Shown piece by piece: positions 7,914 through 17,223 of a stretch of 33,507 nt of DNA. Position 1 is the stretch's first letter, and every line of letters begins with the position of its first letter. The stretch is taken from contig NZ_MXAN01000008.1 in NCBI RefSeq assembly GCF_002027545.1, forward strand, positions 55,924 to 89,430, in the 5' to 3' direction. The notes beneath the pieces were generated by a model. It ran no database searches. It was not told the origin of the DNA and saw only the letters and a program-made list of their open reading frames with translations. A program made the translations under genes and the position numbers. This stretch comes from Moraxella lacunata (GTDB lineage Bacteria; Pseudomonadota; Gammaproteobacteria; Pseudomonadales; Moraxellaceae).

Positions 7914-10900
7914 ATGAAAATACTTTCTTTATCATTTAGCAATCTTAACTCTTTAAAAGGCAACTGGCACATTGATTTTACCGATGACGCCTTTGTCAAT
8001 AACGGACTGTTTGCCATCACAGGACAAACAGGGGCGGGCAAGACCACGATACTAGACGCCATCTGCCTTGCCATCTATGGACAAACGCCAAGGATTAGCA
8101 CCATCAGCAACACCCAAAACGAACTCATGAGCGTAGATAGGGGCGACTGCCACAGCGAAGTGGTGCTACTCATGAATGAGAGTATGGGCGATAAGCTCTA
8201 TCGGTTCAGCTTTGAACAGCGACGGGCAAATAAAAAGTCAGAAGGCAAATTACAACCCATCAAACGCCAAATCAGCCTACTGACCGACCCATCCGATGAA
8301 GGAGTTATCATCGAGACCAAGCCGAGCGTGTGCGACAAAAAAGCCATAGAAATCATGCACATGAACTTTGAGCAGTTTACCCGTTCGGTCATGCTCGCCC
8401 AAGGCAATTTCTCTGCTTTTTTAAAAGCCGAAGCCAACGAAAAAGGCGAAATCCTAGAACAAATCACCGGCACGCACATCTACGCCAAAATCAGCCAAAA
8501 AGCCTTTGACGTGCATAAGCAAAAAAAGGAAGAGCTGCACCAATTAGAGCAAAAAGTAGGCGACATCGATGTTATGGATGATGAGCATTTCTCCGCTTTG
8601 GAGCGACGTATCAGCGATGATGACGCCCGTCTTCGTGACACCCAAACGAGCCTGCAACACCTAGACGCCATCATCGGCTGGCACCAAGACCAAGTCCAAG
8701 TCCAAGCCCACATCACCAAGCACCAAGCGGACATTGTGACCGCCCAGACAGACATCCAAGCCTTTGATAAGTCAGCAACTCGCTTACGCCTTGCCAGTCT
8801 GGCTCATGAGCTATCGCCCATCTACCAAGAACTCACCCGTGAACGCCACACCCTAACCCACACCCATACCGCCCTAGCCGAGCTACAAAACGCCCTGCCC
8901 GAGCTAATGCAAGAACAGCAAACTCGACAAGCACAAAAGGACAACTATTATCAAACCCTGACCACCCACAAAGCCCAGTATGAACAAGCCCTACCCCTGT
9001 TCAAACAAGTGCGAACGCTAGATAACATCATCGCTCAGGACAAATCGGCAATCGATAAAATCAGCCACACCATCACGGACGAGCAGACGATGATAGCTAA
9101 TGCCAAGCAGGCGATATCAGCACTACACAGTCAGCAGGATGAGTACCAGGCAACACTGCACGCCATCAATGACCGCCATCAACACATGGCACACCATCCT
9201 AACATCAAACAGGACGTGGGCGTGCTGTCGGGTCATGAACGTGAGCTTGGCACCAATCTGGCACAACTTCGTCAGCACGCCCAAAAACTGTGCGCCCAAA
9301 CCGATGAGTTGCACCAAAAAAACCAACAAATCAATGATAAACGAGACGAACTGCGAACCCAAAAAGAGCAGTTAGCCCAAAGCGAGCATGACCATCAAGT
9401 CCTTATCGGGCAAATCAGCGAACTGTTACAAACATCGCTAATGCTGTCTGATATTGACAATGACAAATTGGCGTATTATGGCACGCATTTTCAAGATGGA
9501 ATTCATCACATCAAAGAGCTGTCGCATTTGACTCACACCCTTAGCCAGCATGAAGAGAGCCACAGACAGCTAAATGAGCAACTTCATGAACTAAGCACTC
9601 GCCTGCATGACAATGCCGAGCAGGAGCAAACCGCCCTGTCTGTCATTTCTGCCCTAAACGAGCAAATCGCCCAAGAGCAAAACACCTTATCCACCCTACA
9701 ACAGCATTATGACACCCAGCAACAGCTCATCGCCCTAAAAGAACATCATGCCAAGCTGACCGATAATGAACCCTGCCCGTTGTGTGGCTCATTATCGCAC
9801 CCGTATGCTATTAATAACCCCTTTATCCATGATATTGATGACAGCACCAAAACCGCCATCGCCCACACCACTCAAAAAATAGAAACGCATAAAGAAAACC
9901 TGCAAGCTCATAAAGAAACACTTGCCAATGTCACCAGCACAAAAATGTATTATGGCGAGCAACAACAAACATTAACAGCACAAAAAAATGAAATCATCAC
10001 CAATATAAACCATAATTATCAAACCATCATCGCACAGGATACAATAAAAAACGCCCATCATGAATTGCCCACGGCGTTAGATGATAATTCGCCCAAAATA
10101 AAAGAAGTCATTAATACATTAAATGACATCATTCATCAAACATTAGCCAGTTTAACTGGCAGTTATGATAACTATCATACATTACAGCACGCTTTTACCC
10201 AAAAAAGCCAAGAGCTTAGCACATTACGCCAAAATCTTGACATCATCACCCAAGACGGCAAAGCCCTAAAAAATCACATCCAAATCATCACAGAACAAAC
10301 ACAAGACACCAAATCCGCCATCGCTGATTATGAACAAAGTATTCATGAGCTTATCCATGCCATTAATACCAAATTAGAACCCTATCAAAAAGTCATTGAT
10401 ATTGATATGGATAATATTATTAATGTTATTAATAATATTAATAATAATGACAGCTACATATCATTATTAGCAAATATTCATCAGCATATTGGCGAGCTAA
10501 CCCAAATCAGCCAAGACCATGACAATTACCACGCCCAAAAACAGCAATTAGAATCCGAGCTAAGTCACATTCAAATTCATCTGATCAACCAAACCAAACA
10601 ATTAAATGACCATCAAGAAAAACTGCATGAATTAGAGCAAGAAAAAATATCTCTAACCCAGCACCATGACAGCCACACATCAGAGCGTGAAGCACTGTTT
10701 GGCACGGATAATGTCGATGACAAAGAAGCCACGCTACGCCAAGCGATAGATGAGAGCGAACGGGCGTTTCATGATAGCCAAGAGAGCCATCAAAAGTCCC
10801 AGCAAGCCCTATTAAGCCTAAATGAAAAAATCAGTCATCATCAAAGCCACATTGCCACGCTTGATAAACACATTAATGAATTACAACATAAGTTTAATGA

Positions 10901-11846
10901 ATCACTGACAGACAAAGGTTTTAAAGACACCGATGAATTTTTATCGGCATGTATGGATAATGATGAACGCTTGGCATTAGCACAAACCGAGCAAAACCTG
11001 CATTATGCCTTAAAACAAGCCCGTGATAATCTTAACTATTGGGAGCATAAGCTAGATGACATCATGACTACCAAGCCTAATGATAAAGTTTTGGCAGATA
11101 TTTTAAAAGACATGGATAAACAACATGAACCCAATACAACAAATGACAAACCGCAAAACATGACATTGGATGAATTAAAACACCACAAAGAGCAATTACA
11201 AAGCCGTCATTATGCACAGCTAACCGCCTTTGGTGAGCAAAAACAGCTATTTGTAAATGCCAAGGACAGTAGAGAAAAGCACGGTTCTTTGATGAATTTA
11301 ATCAGTCAAAAACAGCAGGATTTACTGGTATGGGCAAAGCTCGATGAACTCATCGGTTCCAAAGAAGGCATAAAATACCGCAATTTCGTCCAAGGGCTGA
11401 CCTTAGAGCTTATGCTCCATCACGCCAATGACGTCCTTAGTAAAATGGACAGTCGCTACGTCCTAACCCATGGCGATGATAAGATAAACAAAAGCCTTTT
11501 AGAGATAAATGTCATCGACACCGCCCAAGGCAGTGAGATTCGTAGCACCAAAAATCTCTCAGGGGGCGAGAGTTTTATTGTGTCATTGGCATTGGCAATG
11601 GGCTTATCACAAATGAGCAGTGAGAATGTCAGTATTAACTCATTGTTTTTAGATGAAGGTTTTGGCACATTAGATGATGAGATATTGGACATTGCGTTAT
11701 CGGTATTATCATCATTAAAAGATACAGGTAAGATGATAGGAATTATCTCACACGTCCAATCATTAAAAGAACGCATTCCTACCCAAATCCACGTCAAAAA
11801 AATCGCTAATGGCGAAAGCAGATTATTAGGTTCGGGCGTGAGTTAG
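7914..11846 (+). CDS. sbcC: Exonuclease SbcCD, ATPase subunit SbcC
   Basis: A Rad50/SMC-type ATPase of 1310 residues, clearly longer than E. coli SbcC (1048). Walker A is GQTGAGKTT at 37-45. Two long antiparallel coiled coils flank the zinc hook CPLC at 621-624, close to the middle. The ABC signature LSGGES starts at 1215, and Walker B (SLFLDE) has Asp1247 and Glu1248. The extra length lies in the coiled coils. The C-terminal coil contains a low-complexity Asn/Ile stretch encoded by an AAT/ATT-rich run at 10398-10452, and codons 700-1080 are more A/T-rich than the head domains. It pairs with SbcD. The reading frame is intact throughout. Confidence 0.97.
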   Translation: MKILSLSFSNLNSLKGNWHIDFTDDAFVNNGLFAITGQTGAGKTTILDAICLAIYGQTPRISTISNTQNELMSVDRGDCHSEVVLLMNESMGDKLYRFSFEQRRANKKSEGKLQPIKRQISLLTDPSDEGVIIETKPSVCDKKAIEIMHMNFEQFTRSVMLAQGNFSAFLKAEANEKGEILEQITGTHIYAKISQKAFDVHKQKKEELHQLEQKVGDIDVMDDEHFSALERRISDDDARLRDTQTSLQHLDAIIGWHQDQVQVQAHITKHQADIVTAQTDIQAFDKSATRLRLASLAHELSPIYQELTRERHTLTHTHTALAELQNALPELMQEQQTRQAQKDNYYQTLTTHKAQYEQALPLFKQVRTLDNIIAQDKSAIDKISHTITDEQTMIANAKQAISALHSQQDEYQATLHAINDRHQHMAHHPNIKQDVGVLSGHERELGTNLAQLRQHAQKLCAQTDELHQKNQQINDKRDELRTQKEQLAQSEHDHQVLIGQISELLQTSLMLSDIDNDKLAYYGTHFQDGIHHIKELSHLTHTLSQHEESHRQLNEQLHELSTRLHDNAEQEQTALSVISALNEQIAQEQNTLSTLQQHYDTQQQLIALKEHHAKLTDNEPCPLCGSLSHPYAINNPFIHDIDDSTKTAIAHTTQKIETHKENLQAHKETLANVTSTKMYYGEQQQTLTAQKNEIITNINHNYQTIIAQDTIKNAHHELPTALDDNSPKIKEVINTLNDIIHQTLASLTGSYDNYHTLQHAFTQKSQELSTLRQNLDIITQDGKALKNHIQIITEQTQDTKSAIADYEQSIHELIHAINTKLEPYQKVIDIDMDNIINVINNINNNDSYISLLANIHQHIGELTQISQDHDNYHAQKQQLESELSHIQIHLINQTKQLNDHQEKLHELEQEKISLTQHHDSHTSEREALFGTDNVDDKEATLRQAIDESERAFHDSQESHQKSQQALLSLNEKISHHQSHIATLDKHINELQHKFNESLTDKGFKDTDEFLSACMDNDERLALAQTEQNLHYALKQARDNLNYWEHKLDDIMTTKPNDKVLADILKDMDKQHEPNTTNDKPQNMTLDELKHHKEQLQSRHYAQLTAFGEQKQLFVNAKDSREKHGSLMNLISQKQQDLLVWAKLDELIGSKEGIKYRNFVQGLTLELMLHHANDVLSKMDSRYVLTHGDDKINKSLLEINVIDTAQGSEIRSTKNLSGGESFIVSLALAMGLSQMSSENVSINSLFLDEGFGTLDDEILDIALSVLSSLKDTGKMIGIISHVQSLKERIPTQIHVKKIANGESRLLGSGVS

Positions 11847-11980
11847 GCTTGGTATGATTTGGCAAATGATGTTAATTATTTTAAAAATTGGTTGGTAAAG
11901 CTAAATTTCTTTGATAAAAAAATTAATTCAAAGAAATTCATCCTTTGTCTTGACAAACTAATTTAAAATTATGATTAATA

Positions 11981-12095
11981 CTTCAATATTAACTTAAAAT
12001 GGCAACTTATTGATTGCCCAATAGTGATTTTTGGGTTATAGGGACAATTTATTCGCCCTTAATAAACAAATCACTTATACAAAGTTGATAATAAG
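11981..12095. repeat. Family B element, diverged copy 3
   Basis: Same orientation as copy 2. ATTAACTTAAAATGGCAACTT at the left aligns with TCTCAACTTAAAATGGCGACT of copy 2, then GGGTTATAGGGAC and ATTCGCCCTTAATAAA, ending in AAGTTGATAATAAG. Terminal repeats are eroded. It lies in the 384-base gap between sbcC and the PPK2 gene; the remainder of that gap is low-GC with no gene seen. Confidence 0.65.
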
Positions 12096-12217
12096 CAGTT
12101 AATTGATAATCACAGCTGTTTAAATAAACCCATCATAAAAAGTCAAAAACAAATGGATGTATTATATTGCCAAAATATTACCGTTATGTTAATATAAAAC
12201 AAAACCACATTTTTATT

Positions 12218-12222
12218 AGGAG
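12218..12222 (+). promoter_or_regulatory. Ribosome binding site of the PPK2 gene
   Basis: AGGAG, 8 bases before the ATG at 12231. It is one of the few textbook Shine-Dalgarno sites in this window and fixes the start. Confidence 0.8.
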
Positions 12223-12230
12223 TATGTGCC

Positions 12231-13265
12231 ATGGCAACCGCCCCAAAAAAGCAGTCCACCACCAAATTTCGTGATGAATTCTCTGACACACTCTCTCGCT
12301 TAGAAGAGTTGGTTGAACACGCCAGTGCTGATGATTTGACCCAAATTGGAGTTCGCTTGGCGGAGTACCTACCTGCCACCAACGTCGCTCATCAACTAAG
12401 TAGCGAGCTGGGTGCGAGCAAATCCAAAGATACCGAACTTGCTCCCAACTGGCGTGAAGGCGGTTATCCTTATAAACATCGCATGAGCCGTAAAAACTAC
12501 GAAGCCCAAAAGTACAAATTACAAATCGAACTTCTAAAACTACAACGCCACGTCAAAGAAACAGGACAAAAAATCGTCATCCTTTTTGAAGGACGTGACG
12601 CCGCTGGTAAAGGCGGTACCATCAAACGCTTTATGGAACACCTAAACCCCCGTGGTGCTAGGGTTGTCGCCCTAGAAAAGCCGACCGAGACCGAACGTGG
12701 GCAATGGTATTTTCAGCGTTATGTGCAGACCCTGCCCACCGCAGGCGAGATAGTGCTGTATGACCGTTCATGGTATAACCGTGCTGTGGTCGAGCGCGTC
12801 ATGGGCTTTTGCAGTGATGATGAATATCACACCTTTATGGAGCAGGTGCCTGCCTTTGAAAAACACCTGACTCAGTCGGGCATTACGCTCATCAAGTTTT
12901 GGTTCTCGGTAAGTCGTGAAGAACAAAAAGTGCGTTTCTCTCGCCGTGAGCATGACCCCCTAAAACAGTGGAAGCTCTCGCCTGTGGACAAAGCGTCCCT
13001 TGACAAATGGGATGACTACACCATCGCCAAAGAAGCGATGTTCTTTGAGACCGACACGAGCGAATCGCCATGGATTGTCGTCAAATCCGACTGTAAAAAG
13101 CGTGCCAGACTCAACGCCATGCGTTATGTCCTAAACAAGCTAGACTATGCCGACAAAGACGACTCACAGATTGGCAACATCGACCCACTCATCGTGGGAC
13201 GTGCAGGGGCGTTGTACGAGACTGACGAGCATAAGGATGTAAGTAAGCGACCCACCAAAAAATAA
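12231..13265 (+). CDS. Polyphosphate kinase 2 (PPK2) family protein
   Basis: A 344-residue PPK2 kinase, which uses polyphosphate to phosphorylate nucleotides (or the reverse) in the cytoplasm. Walker A is GRDAAGKGG at 121-129. Then come LNPRGARVVALEKPTETE and Walker B in VLYDRSWYNR (Asp178). A lid helix SREEQKVRFSRR follows, then DPLKQWKLSPVD and KWDDYT. One PPK2 domain of this length with an Asp in Walker A fits the class I (nucleoside diphosphate) group, but subclass cannot be settled by eye. The first ~75 residues are an extra helical N-terminus. The gene stands alone, with a good RBS and a downstream inverted-repeat terminator. Confidence 0.94.
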   Translation: MATAPKKQSTTKFRDEFSDTLSRLEELVEHASADDLTQIGVRLAEYLPATNVAHQLSSELGASKSKDTELAPNWREGGYPYKHRMSRKNYEAQKYKLQIELLKLQRHVKETGQKIVILFEGRDAAGKGGTIKRFMEHLNPRGARVVALEKPTETERGQWYFQRYVQTLPTAGEIVLYDRSWYNRAVVERVMGFCSDDEYHTFMEQVPAFEKHLTQSGITLIKFWFSVSREEQKVRFSRREHDPLKQWKLSPVDKASLDKWDDYTIAKEAMFFETDTSESPWIVVKSDCKKRARLNAMRYVLNKLDYADKDDSQIGNIDPLIVGRAGALYETDEHKDVSKRPTKK

Positions 13266-13277
13266 AATCCCACACCA

Positions 13278-13332
13278 AGCCGTCTGCCCCACTCATCAAA
13301 CTTATCAATCTATCAAGGGCAGGCGGTTTTTG
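13278..13332 (+). terminator. Probable terminator after the PPK2 gene
   Basis: CCGTCTGCCC (13280-13289) pairs with GGGCAGGCGG (13317-13326) with one G-T pair, and is followed by TTTTT. The loop of about 27 bases is longer than usual. Confidence 0.6.
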
Positions 13333-13360
13333 GCAATGCCATCGGCAAATCTAATATAAT
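13330..13360 (+). promoter_or_regulatory. Possible promoter of the FetA/FetB-like pair
   Basis: TTGGCA (13330-13335) and a consensus TATAAT (13355-13360), 19 bp apart, end 27 bases before the FetA-like ATG. The spacing is slightly long. Confidence 0.5.
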
Positions 13361-13387
13361 AAATCCCCACCCCAAACACGCCACATC

Positions 13388-14059
13388 ATGTCCTTACTCA
13401 CCGCCACCGCCCTATCCTACCACACCCCAGACCGTACCTTGCTTGATAACGTGTCTTTTGCCTTACATTACGGGCAAAAAGTCGCTCTGGTCGGTCGGTC
13501 AGGCTCTGGCAAATCGATATTATTACAAGCCCTAGCCGATTTGTTGCCTTTGGATAATGCCGTTACTGATAGGATTATGTTAAATAAAAATGGAAAATTA
13601 ACACCCCTTAGCCAAATCTCCCCACCTGATTACCGCACTGCCGTTGCCCTATTTCATCAAACGCCTAGCCTATCGGACGGCACAGTACTAGATAACCTAA
13701 CCGCCCCCTTTGGCTTTAAACATCATCAAAACAAAAAATTTGATAAAGACTGGCATTTACAACAACTTACCACGCTCGGCAAACATGACAATTTTATCAA
13801 CCAATCCATCCACGAGCTATCAGGGGGTGAACGCCAAATCGTGAGTTTTTTGCGGACGTTGCAATTTAACCCAACGCTCGCCCTATTTGATGAAACCACG
13901 TCCGCCCTTGATGATGAGACGGCAAATTTGCTCATGAGACTCGTGCTAGATTGGCATGACAACCACAAAGCCCTGATTTGGGTTACGCACACGCCAAGCG
14001 AACAACAGGTGTTGGGGGCGGATTTGTGGCGTATGGATAATGGTATGTTGGCGGTGTAA
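13388..14059 (+). CDS. fetA: ABC transporter ATP-binding protein, FetA (YbbL)-like
   Basis: A 223-residue single-domain ABC ATPase. Walker A is GRSGSGKS at 36-43, the signature is LSGGERQ from residue 144, Walker B is LALFDE (Asp168, Glu169), and the switch histidine lies in WVTHT. The domain resembles the short ATPases that pair with UPF0014 permeases. The next gene is such a permease, so this is most likely the FetAB (YbbLM) exporter, linked in E. coli to iron homeostasis and peroxide resistance. The 108-base gap to the permease holds a long inverted repeat. The symbol rests on the pairing rather than on unique residues. Confidence 0.85.
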   Translation: MSLLTATALSYHTPDRTLLDNVSFALHYGQKVALVGRSGSGKSILLQALADLLPLDNAVTDRIMLNKNGKLTPLSQISPPDYRTAVALFHQTPSLSDGTVLDNLTAPFGFKHHQNKKFDKDWHLQQLTTLGKHDNFINQSIHELSGGERQIVSFLRTLQFNPTLALFDETTSALDDETANLLMRLVLDWHDNHKALIWVTHTPSEQQVLGADLWRMDNGMLAV

Positions 14060-14087
14060 ATTGGCAATAACAAGATTTTAAGATTAA

Positions 14088-14127
14088 TGTAGATTTGGGC
14101 GAATTGCAATTCGCCCCTACATCTACA
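14088..14127. repeat. 40-base inverted repeat between the FetA- and FetB-like genes
   Basis: TGTAGAT...ATCTACA enclose a perfect GGGCGAATTGCAATTCGCCC palindrome. The palindrome resembles the core of the family B elements (for example GGGACGAATTGTAATTCGCCC in copy 2). It could form a hairpin in the fetAB transcript and lower fetB expression. Confidence 0.75.
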
Positions 14128-14166
14128 AATAATAAAATATCAATTTAAATCAATAACTTATACATT

Positions 14167-14943
14167 ATGGCAATCACACTTACCCTAACCGACATCGCCT
14201 TAGCCAGCACCTTACTACTTATCACGATAGGCGTGTCGGCATACCTGCGACTTAGCTTAACAGGTACGCTCATCATGGCAGGGGTGCGGACGGTCGTGCA
14301 GTTGTCCATGATTGGGCTGATTTTGGCGTGGGTATTCGCTCGTGAGAGTGCGTGGCAGGTACTTGCGATTTTAACCGTGATGACACTCATTGCCAGCGTC
14401 TCGGCAAAAGGTCGGGTCAAACGCCCCTACAAGGGCTTATTATCTGATAGCATCATCTCGCTGTCGGTTGCCACAGGCGTGGTTACGCTGATTGCCATGA
14501 TATTGATTTTAAAGGTGTCGCCTTGGTATCGCCCCCAGTACATCATACCGATTTTGGGGCTGATTTTGGGCAATTCTTTGACCGCCATATCCTTGACAAC
14601 CAACGAACTTGTAAACGCCATGCACGACAAGCAAGCCCTTATCAAATCTCGCCTATCGCTGTCGGCTACCCCCTTTGAAGCGGTGCATGAGCTTGTCAAA
14701 TCGGCGGTGCTAAATGGCTTGACCCCAACCGTCAATTCCATGCTCGTGGTCGGACTGGTGAGCCTACCCGGTATGATGACAGGGCAAATATTGGCAGGGG
14801 CTGACCCCACGCAGGCGGTACGCTATCAGATTGTTACCATGTTTTTTATCTGTGCGGGCAGTACGCTGTCGTGTACGCTGTCGGCGGTGCTGGTGGTTCG
14901 GCGGTTTTTTGATGAGCGTGGGCGGTTTGTGGTGGCGGGTTAG
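14167..14943 (+). CDS. fetB: ABC transporter permease, FetB (YbbM, UPF0014) family
   Basis: A 258-residue inner-membrane protein with about seven hydrophobic segments, the size of FetB. Family features are visible: RLSLTGTLIMAGVRTVVQLS early on, KGRVKRPYKG in the middle, IIPILGLILGNSLTAISL, and the LPGMMTGQILAGADPTQAVRYQI block near the C-terminus. It pairs with the upstream ATPase to form an exporter; iron is the substrate suggested for the E. coli pair. It ends 29 bases from the stop codon of the convergent leucine-rich-repeat gene, with no clear terminator between. Confidence 0.92.
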   Translation: MAITLTLTDIALASTLLLITIGVSAYLRLSLTGTLIMAGVRTVVQLSMIGLILAWVFARESAWQVLAILTVMTLIASVSAKGRVKRPYKGLLSDSIISLSVATGVVTLIAMILILKVSPWYRPQYIIPILGLILGNSLTAISLTTNELVNAMHDKQALIKSRLSLSATPFEAVHELVKSAVLNGLTPTVNSMLVVGLVSLPGMMTGQILAGADPTQAVRYQIVTMFFICAGSTLSCTLSAVLVVRRFFDERGRFVVAG

Positions 14944-14972
14944 TCTATTATAAGGCAAATTTCTATTCTATC

Positions 14973-15905
14973 TCAAAACACAATATCACAATTTGGCAAT
15001 TGTTGGCGTAATTTTTCAATATCTGCCGGATCAATTGGATTATTGGTTAAATAAATTTTACTCAGATTTTTCAAATTTGCCAAAATAGCAATGTCTTGGA
15101 TTTGGTTACTTTCCAAACCAAGCACTGTTAAATTGGTTAAACTTGCCAAAGCAGAGATGTCTTGAATTTGATTACCCCATGTGTCAAGCCAAGTTAGATT
15201 GGTTAAATTTTTCAATGCCGAGATATTGTTAATTTTATTATCTCCCAAATCAAGACTGGTTAAATTTGTTAAATTTTCCAAAAATAAAATGTCTTGGATT
15301 TGGTTATTGCGTAAATCAATAATGTTTAAATCAGTCAAATTATTTAAAGCAGAAATATCTTGAATTTGGTTACTCTCTAAATTAAGAACGTTTAAATTGG
15401 TCAATTTAGCCAATACTGAAATATCTTGTATCTGGTTTTCTAATAAATCAAGCTCGGTTAAATTCGCCAAAGGTAAAATATTTTAGATTTGGTTGTATGA
15501 TAAATCAAGTTCAGTTAAGCTTATTAAACTTTTCAACGCCAAAATATCTCGGATTTGATTGCCCCATAAATAAAGCTCGGTTAAATTGGTTAAGCCTACC
15601 AATGCTGAAATGTCTTGGATTTGGTTACGCTCTAAATTAAGTTTGGTTAAACTTACTATTTCCTTAACACACTCAAAAACCAATGATTTATCCAGCCAAT
15701 CAAATTCCGCTTGATAATCATATTTTTCATCAAAAACCCTTTTATTATTTTTCCATAATTTTAATTCCAACCCCTGTCTTAACAAAAAAAATCGCCACTC
15801 ATCATCAAGCGACAGCCACCATGTCCACAGCTCGTCATCGGTCATTTGGTTTAGGCTTTTTGCTGTATTGGCAGATAAATGATGAGAATATAATGCATGG
15901 GTCAT
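14973..15905 (-). pseudogene. Leucine-rich-repeat protein gene, interrupted by one in-frame stop codon
   Basis: One continuous frame of 311 codons is split by TAA at 15483-15485. The 5' part gives 140 residues from ATG at 15905: an ~80-residue helical, Trp-rich N-terminal region ([17 protein letters not shown]) and then leucine-rich repeats. The same frame resumes directly after the stop and carries on with more repeats to TGA at 14973. There are about ten 22-residue repeats of the type [20 protein letters not shown]. At the stop, the conserved codons for NQIQDI read NQI-stop-NI, i.e. CAAGAC has become TAAAAT, and that repeat is also three residues short. The repeats are of the SDS22/internalin type, which bind proteins. 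No signal peptide is seen, so the product would be cytoplasmic. A 140-residue truncated form may still be made. Confidence 0.85.
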
Positions 15906-15978
15906 GGTTGTGTCCTTGTCTGGTGTTGGGTAGCATGGTTGATTTGGGCATGTTTGCCTTTATGTGATACTTGGATTA

Positions 15979-16120
15979 TACACCCAGTTGATATTTACCA
16001 CGGGTTTGTAGGGGTGTGCTGAGTACACCCTTTGATGACAGTACCGTGCAAAGCGTGCAAAGCGTGCACAGCACGCCCCTACATCCAAGCATCATTGCGT
16101 TTGTAGCAATTTTAAAGTTT
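15979..16120 (-). repeat. Family C repeat, copy 1 (left of the DUF815 gene)
   Basis: Reads TTGATATTTACCACGGGTTT, then GTAGGGGTGTGCTGAGTACACCC, then ACGGTACTGTCATC in reverse complement, and finally CATTGCGTTTGTAGCAATTTTAAAGTTT. It is the reverse complement of 17224-17362. It carries an extra short tandem (CGTGCAAAG repeated, about 16047-16065) absent from the other copy. The rest of the 406-base gap before the DUF815 gene holds no other feature I can support. Confidence 0.8.
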
Positions 16121-16311
16121 ATTGAGTGTAACACAAAGAGAGCACTGCCAAACGTGATACTTTGCAAAAGCATGGTCGAACAGACATCGGCATTCGCATG
16201 GCTCAATAATCTTTTTGCAACACCCGCACTCATCGACCACCACACGAAGTGGTTTTATTTTTGGGTGTTTTATGCTACATTAATGAGACACTTTAACCCC
16301 ACCAATCCTGT

Positions 16312-17214
16312 ATGAACCTACCTAACGAACTGCTTGCCCTTGGTGCAGACTTTTTGCAAAAAGCCAATCAATTTTTAAGCGAACGCACCACCCAATCCAT
16401 CCACCTAGACCCCGATGTCCTTGCCTATCGCTGGGTTGGCGGTCAGCGTGGCACACTCGTCCCTGTTGATGTTCACCTTGCCATCACTTTGGACGATTTG
16501 CACGGCATTGACACCCAAAAAGACAAAATCATTCAAAACACCCGCCAGTTTTTGGCAAACCTGCCTGCCAACCACGTTCTCATGACTGGCACTCGTGGGG
16601 CGGGTAAATCAAGCCTTGTGCGTGCCTTACTTCACGCCCATCATCAAGACGGTCTGCGAGTGATAGAAGTCGCCCGAGACGATTTGCAAATGCTTGACAA
16701 AATCCGCCACGCCATCAAAGCAAGCGACAACCACTGCCGTTATATCATCTACTGCGATGATTTGGCATTTAATGGGCATGATGAAAATTACCGCACCCTA
16801 AAAAGCGTGCTGGATGGGGCGTTAGACAGCGAACAAGACCGCCTACTCATCTATGCCACCAGTAACCGCCGTCATCTACTACCACAGCTCATGAAAGACA
16901 ACGTTAGTATTTATAACGGTCAAACCGATGAAGTCAATCCCTATGAGACCATCGATGAGACCGTCTCGCTCTCAGACCGCTTTGGGCTGTGGATATCGTT
17001 CTCGCCCATGAATCAAGAGACGTATCTGGATATTGTGGCGTATTATTTGGCACGGGAGGACATGGCATTTGATGAGATGGTACGTGGTGAAGCCCTAAAA
17101 TGGGCAAGCACTCGGGGTGGTCGCTCGGGGCGGGTGGCATATCAGTTTAGTCGGCATTGGGTAGGGTCAAGGCTGTTAGAGCATGGCTCTGTGGATGGTG
17201 TTACCCATGAATGA
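16312..17214 (+). CDS. DUF815 family AAA-type ATPase
   Basis: A 300-residue protein of the DUF815 family of P-loop ATPases. Walker A is GTRGAGKSS at 93-101. Walker B is YIIYCDD (144-150, Asp149/Asp150). A sensor-1-like YATSNRRHLLP lies near 181-191, and LSDRFGLWISF with an arginine-finger-like position follows. The C-terminal part is helical and ends in an RSGRVAYQFSRHW stretch typical of the family. Its function is unknown; members resemble DnaA/Orc-like AAA+ proteins. The gene is alone on this strand and lies between two inverted copies of the family C repeat. The ATG at 16312 is the first in the frame and gives the usual family length. Confidence 0.92.
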   Translation: MNLPNELLALGADFLQKANQFLSERTTQSIHLDPDVLAYRWVGGQRGTLVPVDVHLAITLDDLHGIDTQKDKIIQNTRQFLANLPANHVLMTGTRGAGKSSLVRALLHAHHQDGLRVIEVARDDLQMLDKIRHAIKASDNHCRYIIYCDDLAFNGHDENYRTLKSVLDGALDSEQDRLLIYATSNRRHLLPQLMKDNVSIYNGQTDEVNPYETIDETVSLSDRFGLWISFSPMNQETYLDIVAYYLAREDMAFDEMVRGEALKWASTRGGRSGRVAYQFSRHWVGSRLLEHGSVDGVTHE

Positions 17215-17223
17215 CGCACCCAA

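Noticed and set aside
15683..15967. 94-residue plus-strand frame opposite the leucine-rich-repeat gene
   Set aside because: Shadow of the real minus-strand gene, whose repeats are unmistakable.
16016..16315. 99-residue reading frame upstream of the DUF815 gene
   Set aside because: It runs through the family C repeat and its tandem CGTGCAAAG units; there is no protein-like composition.
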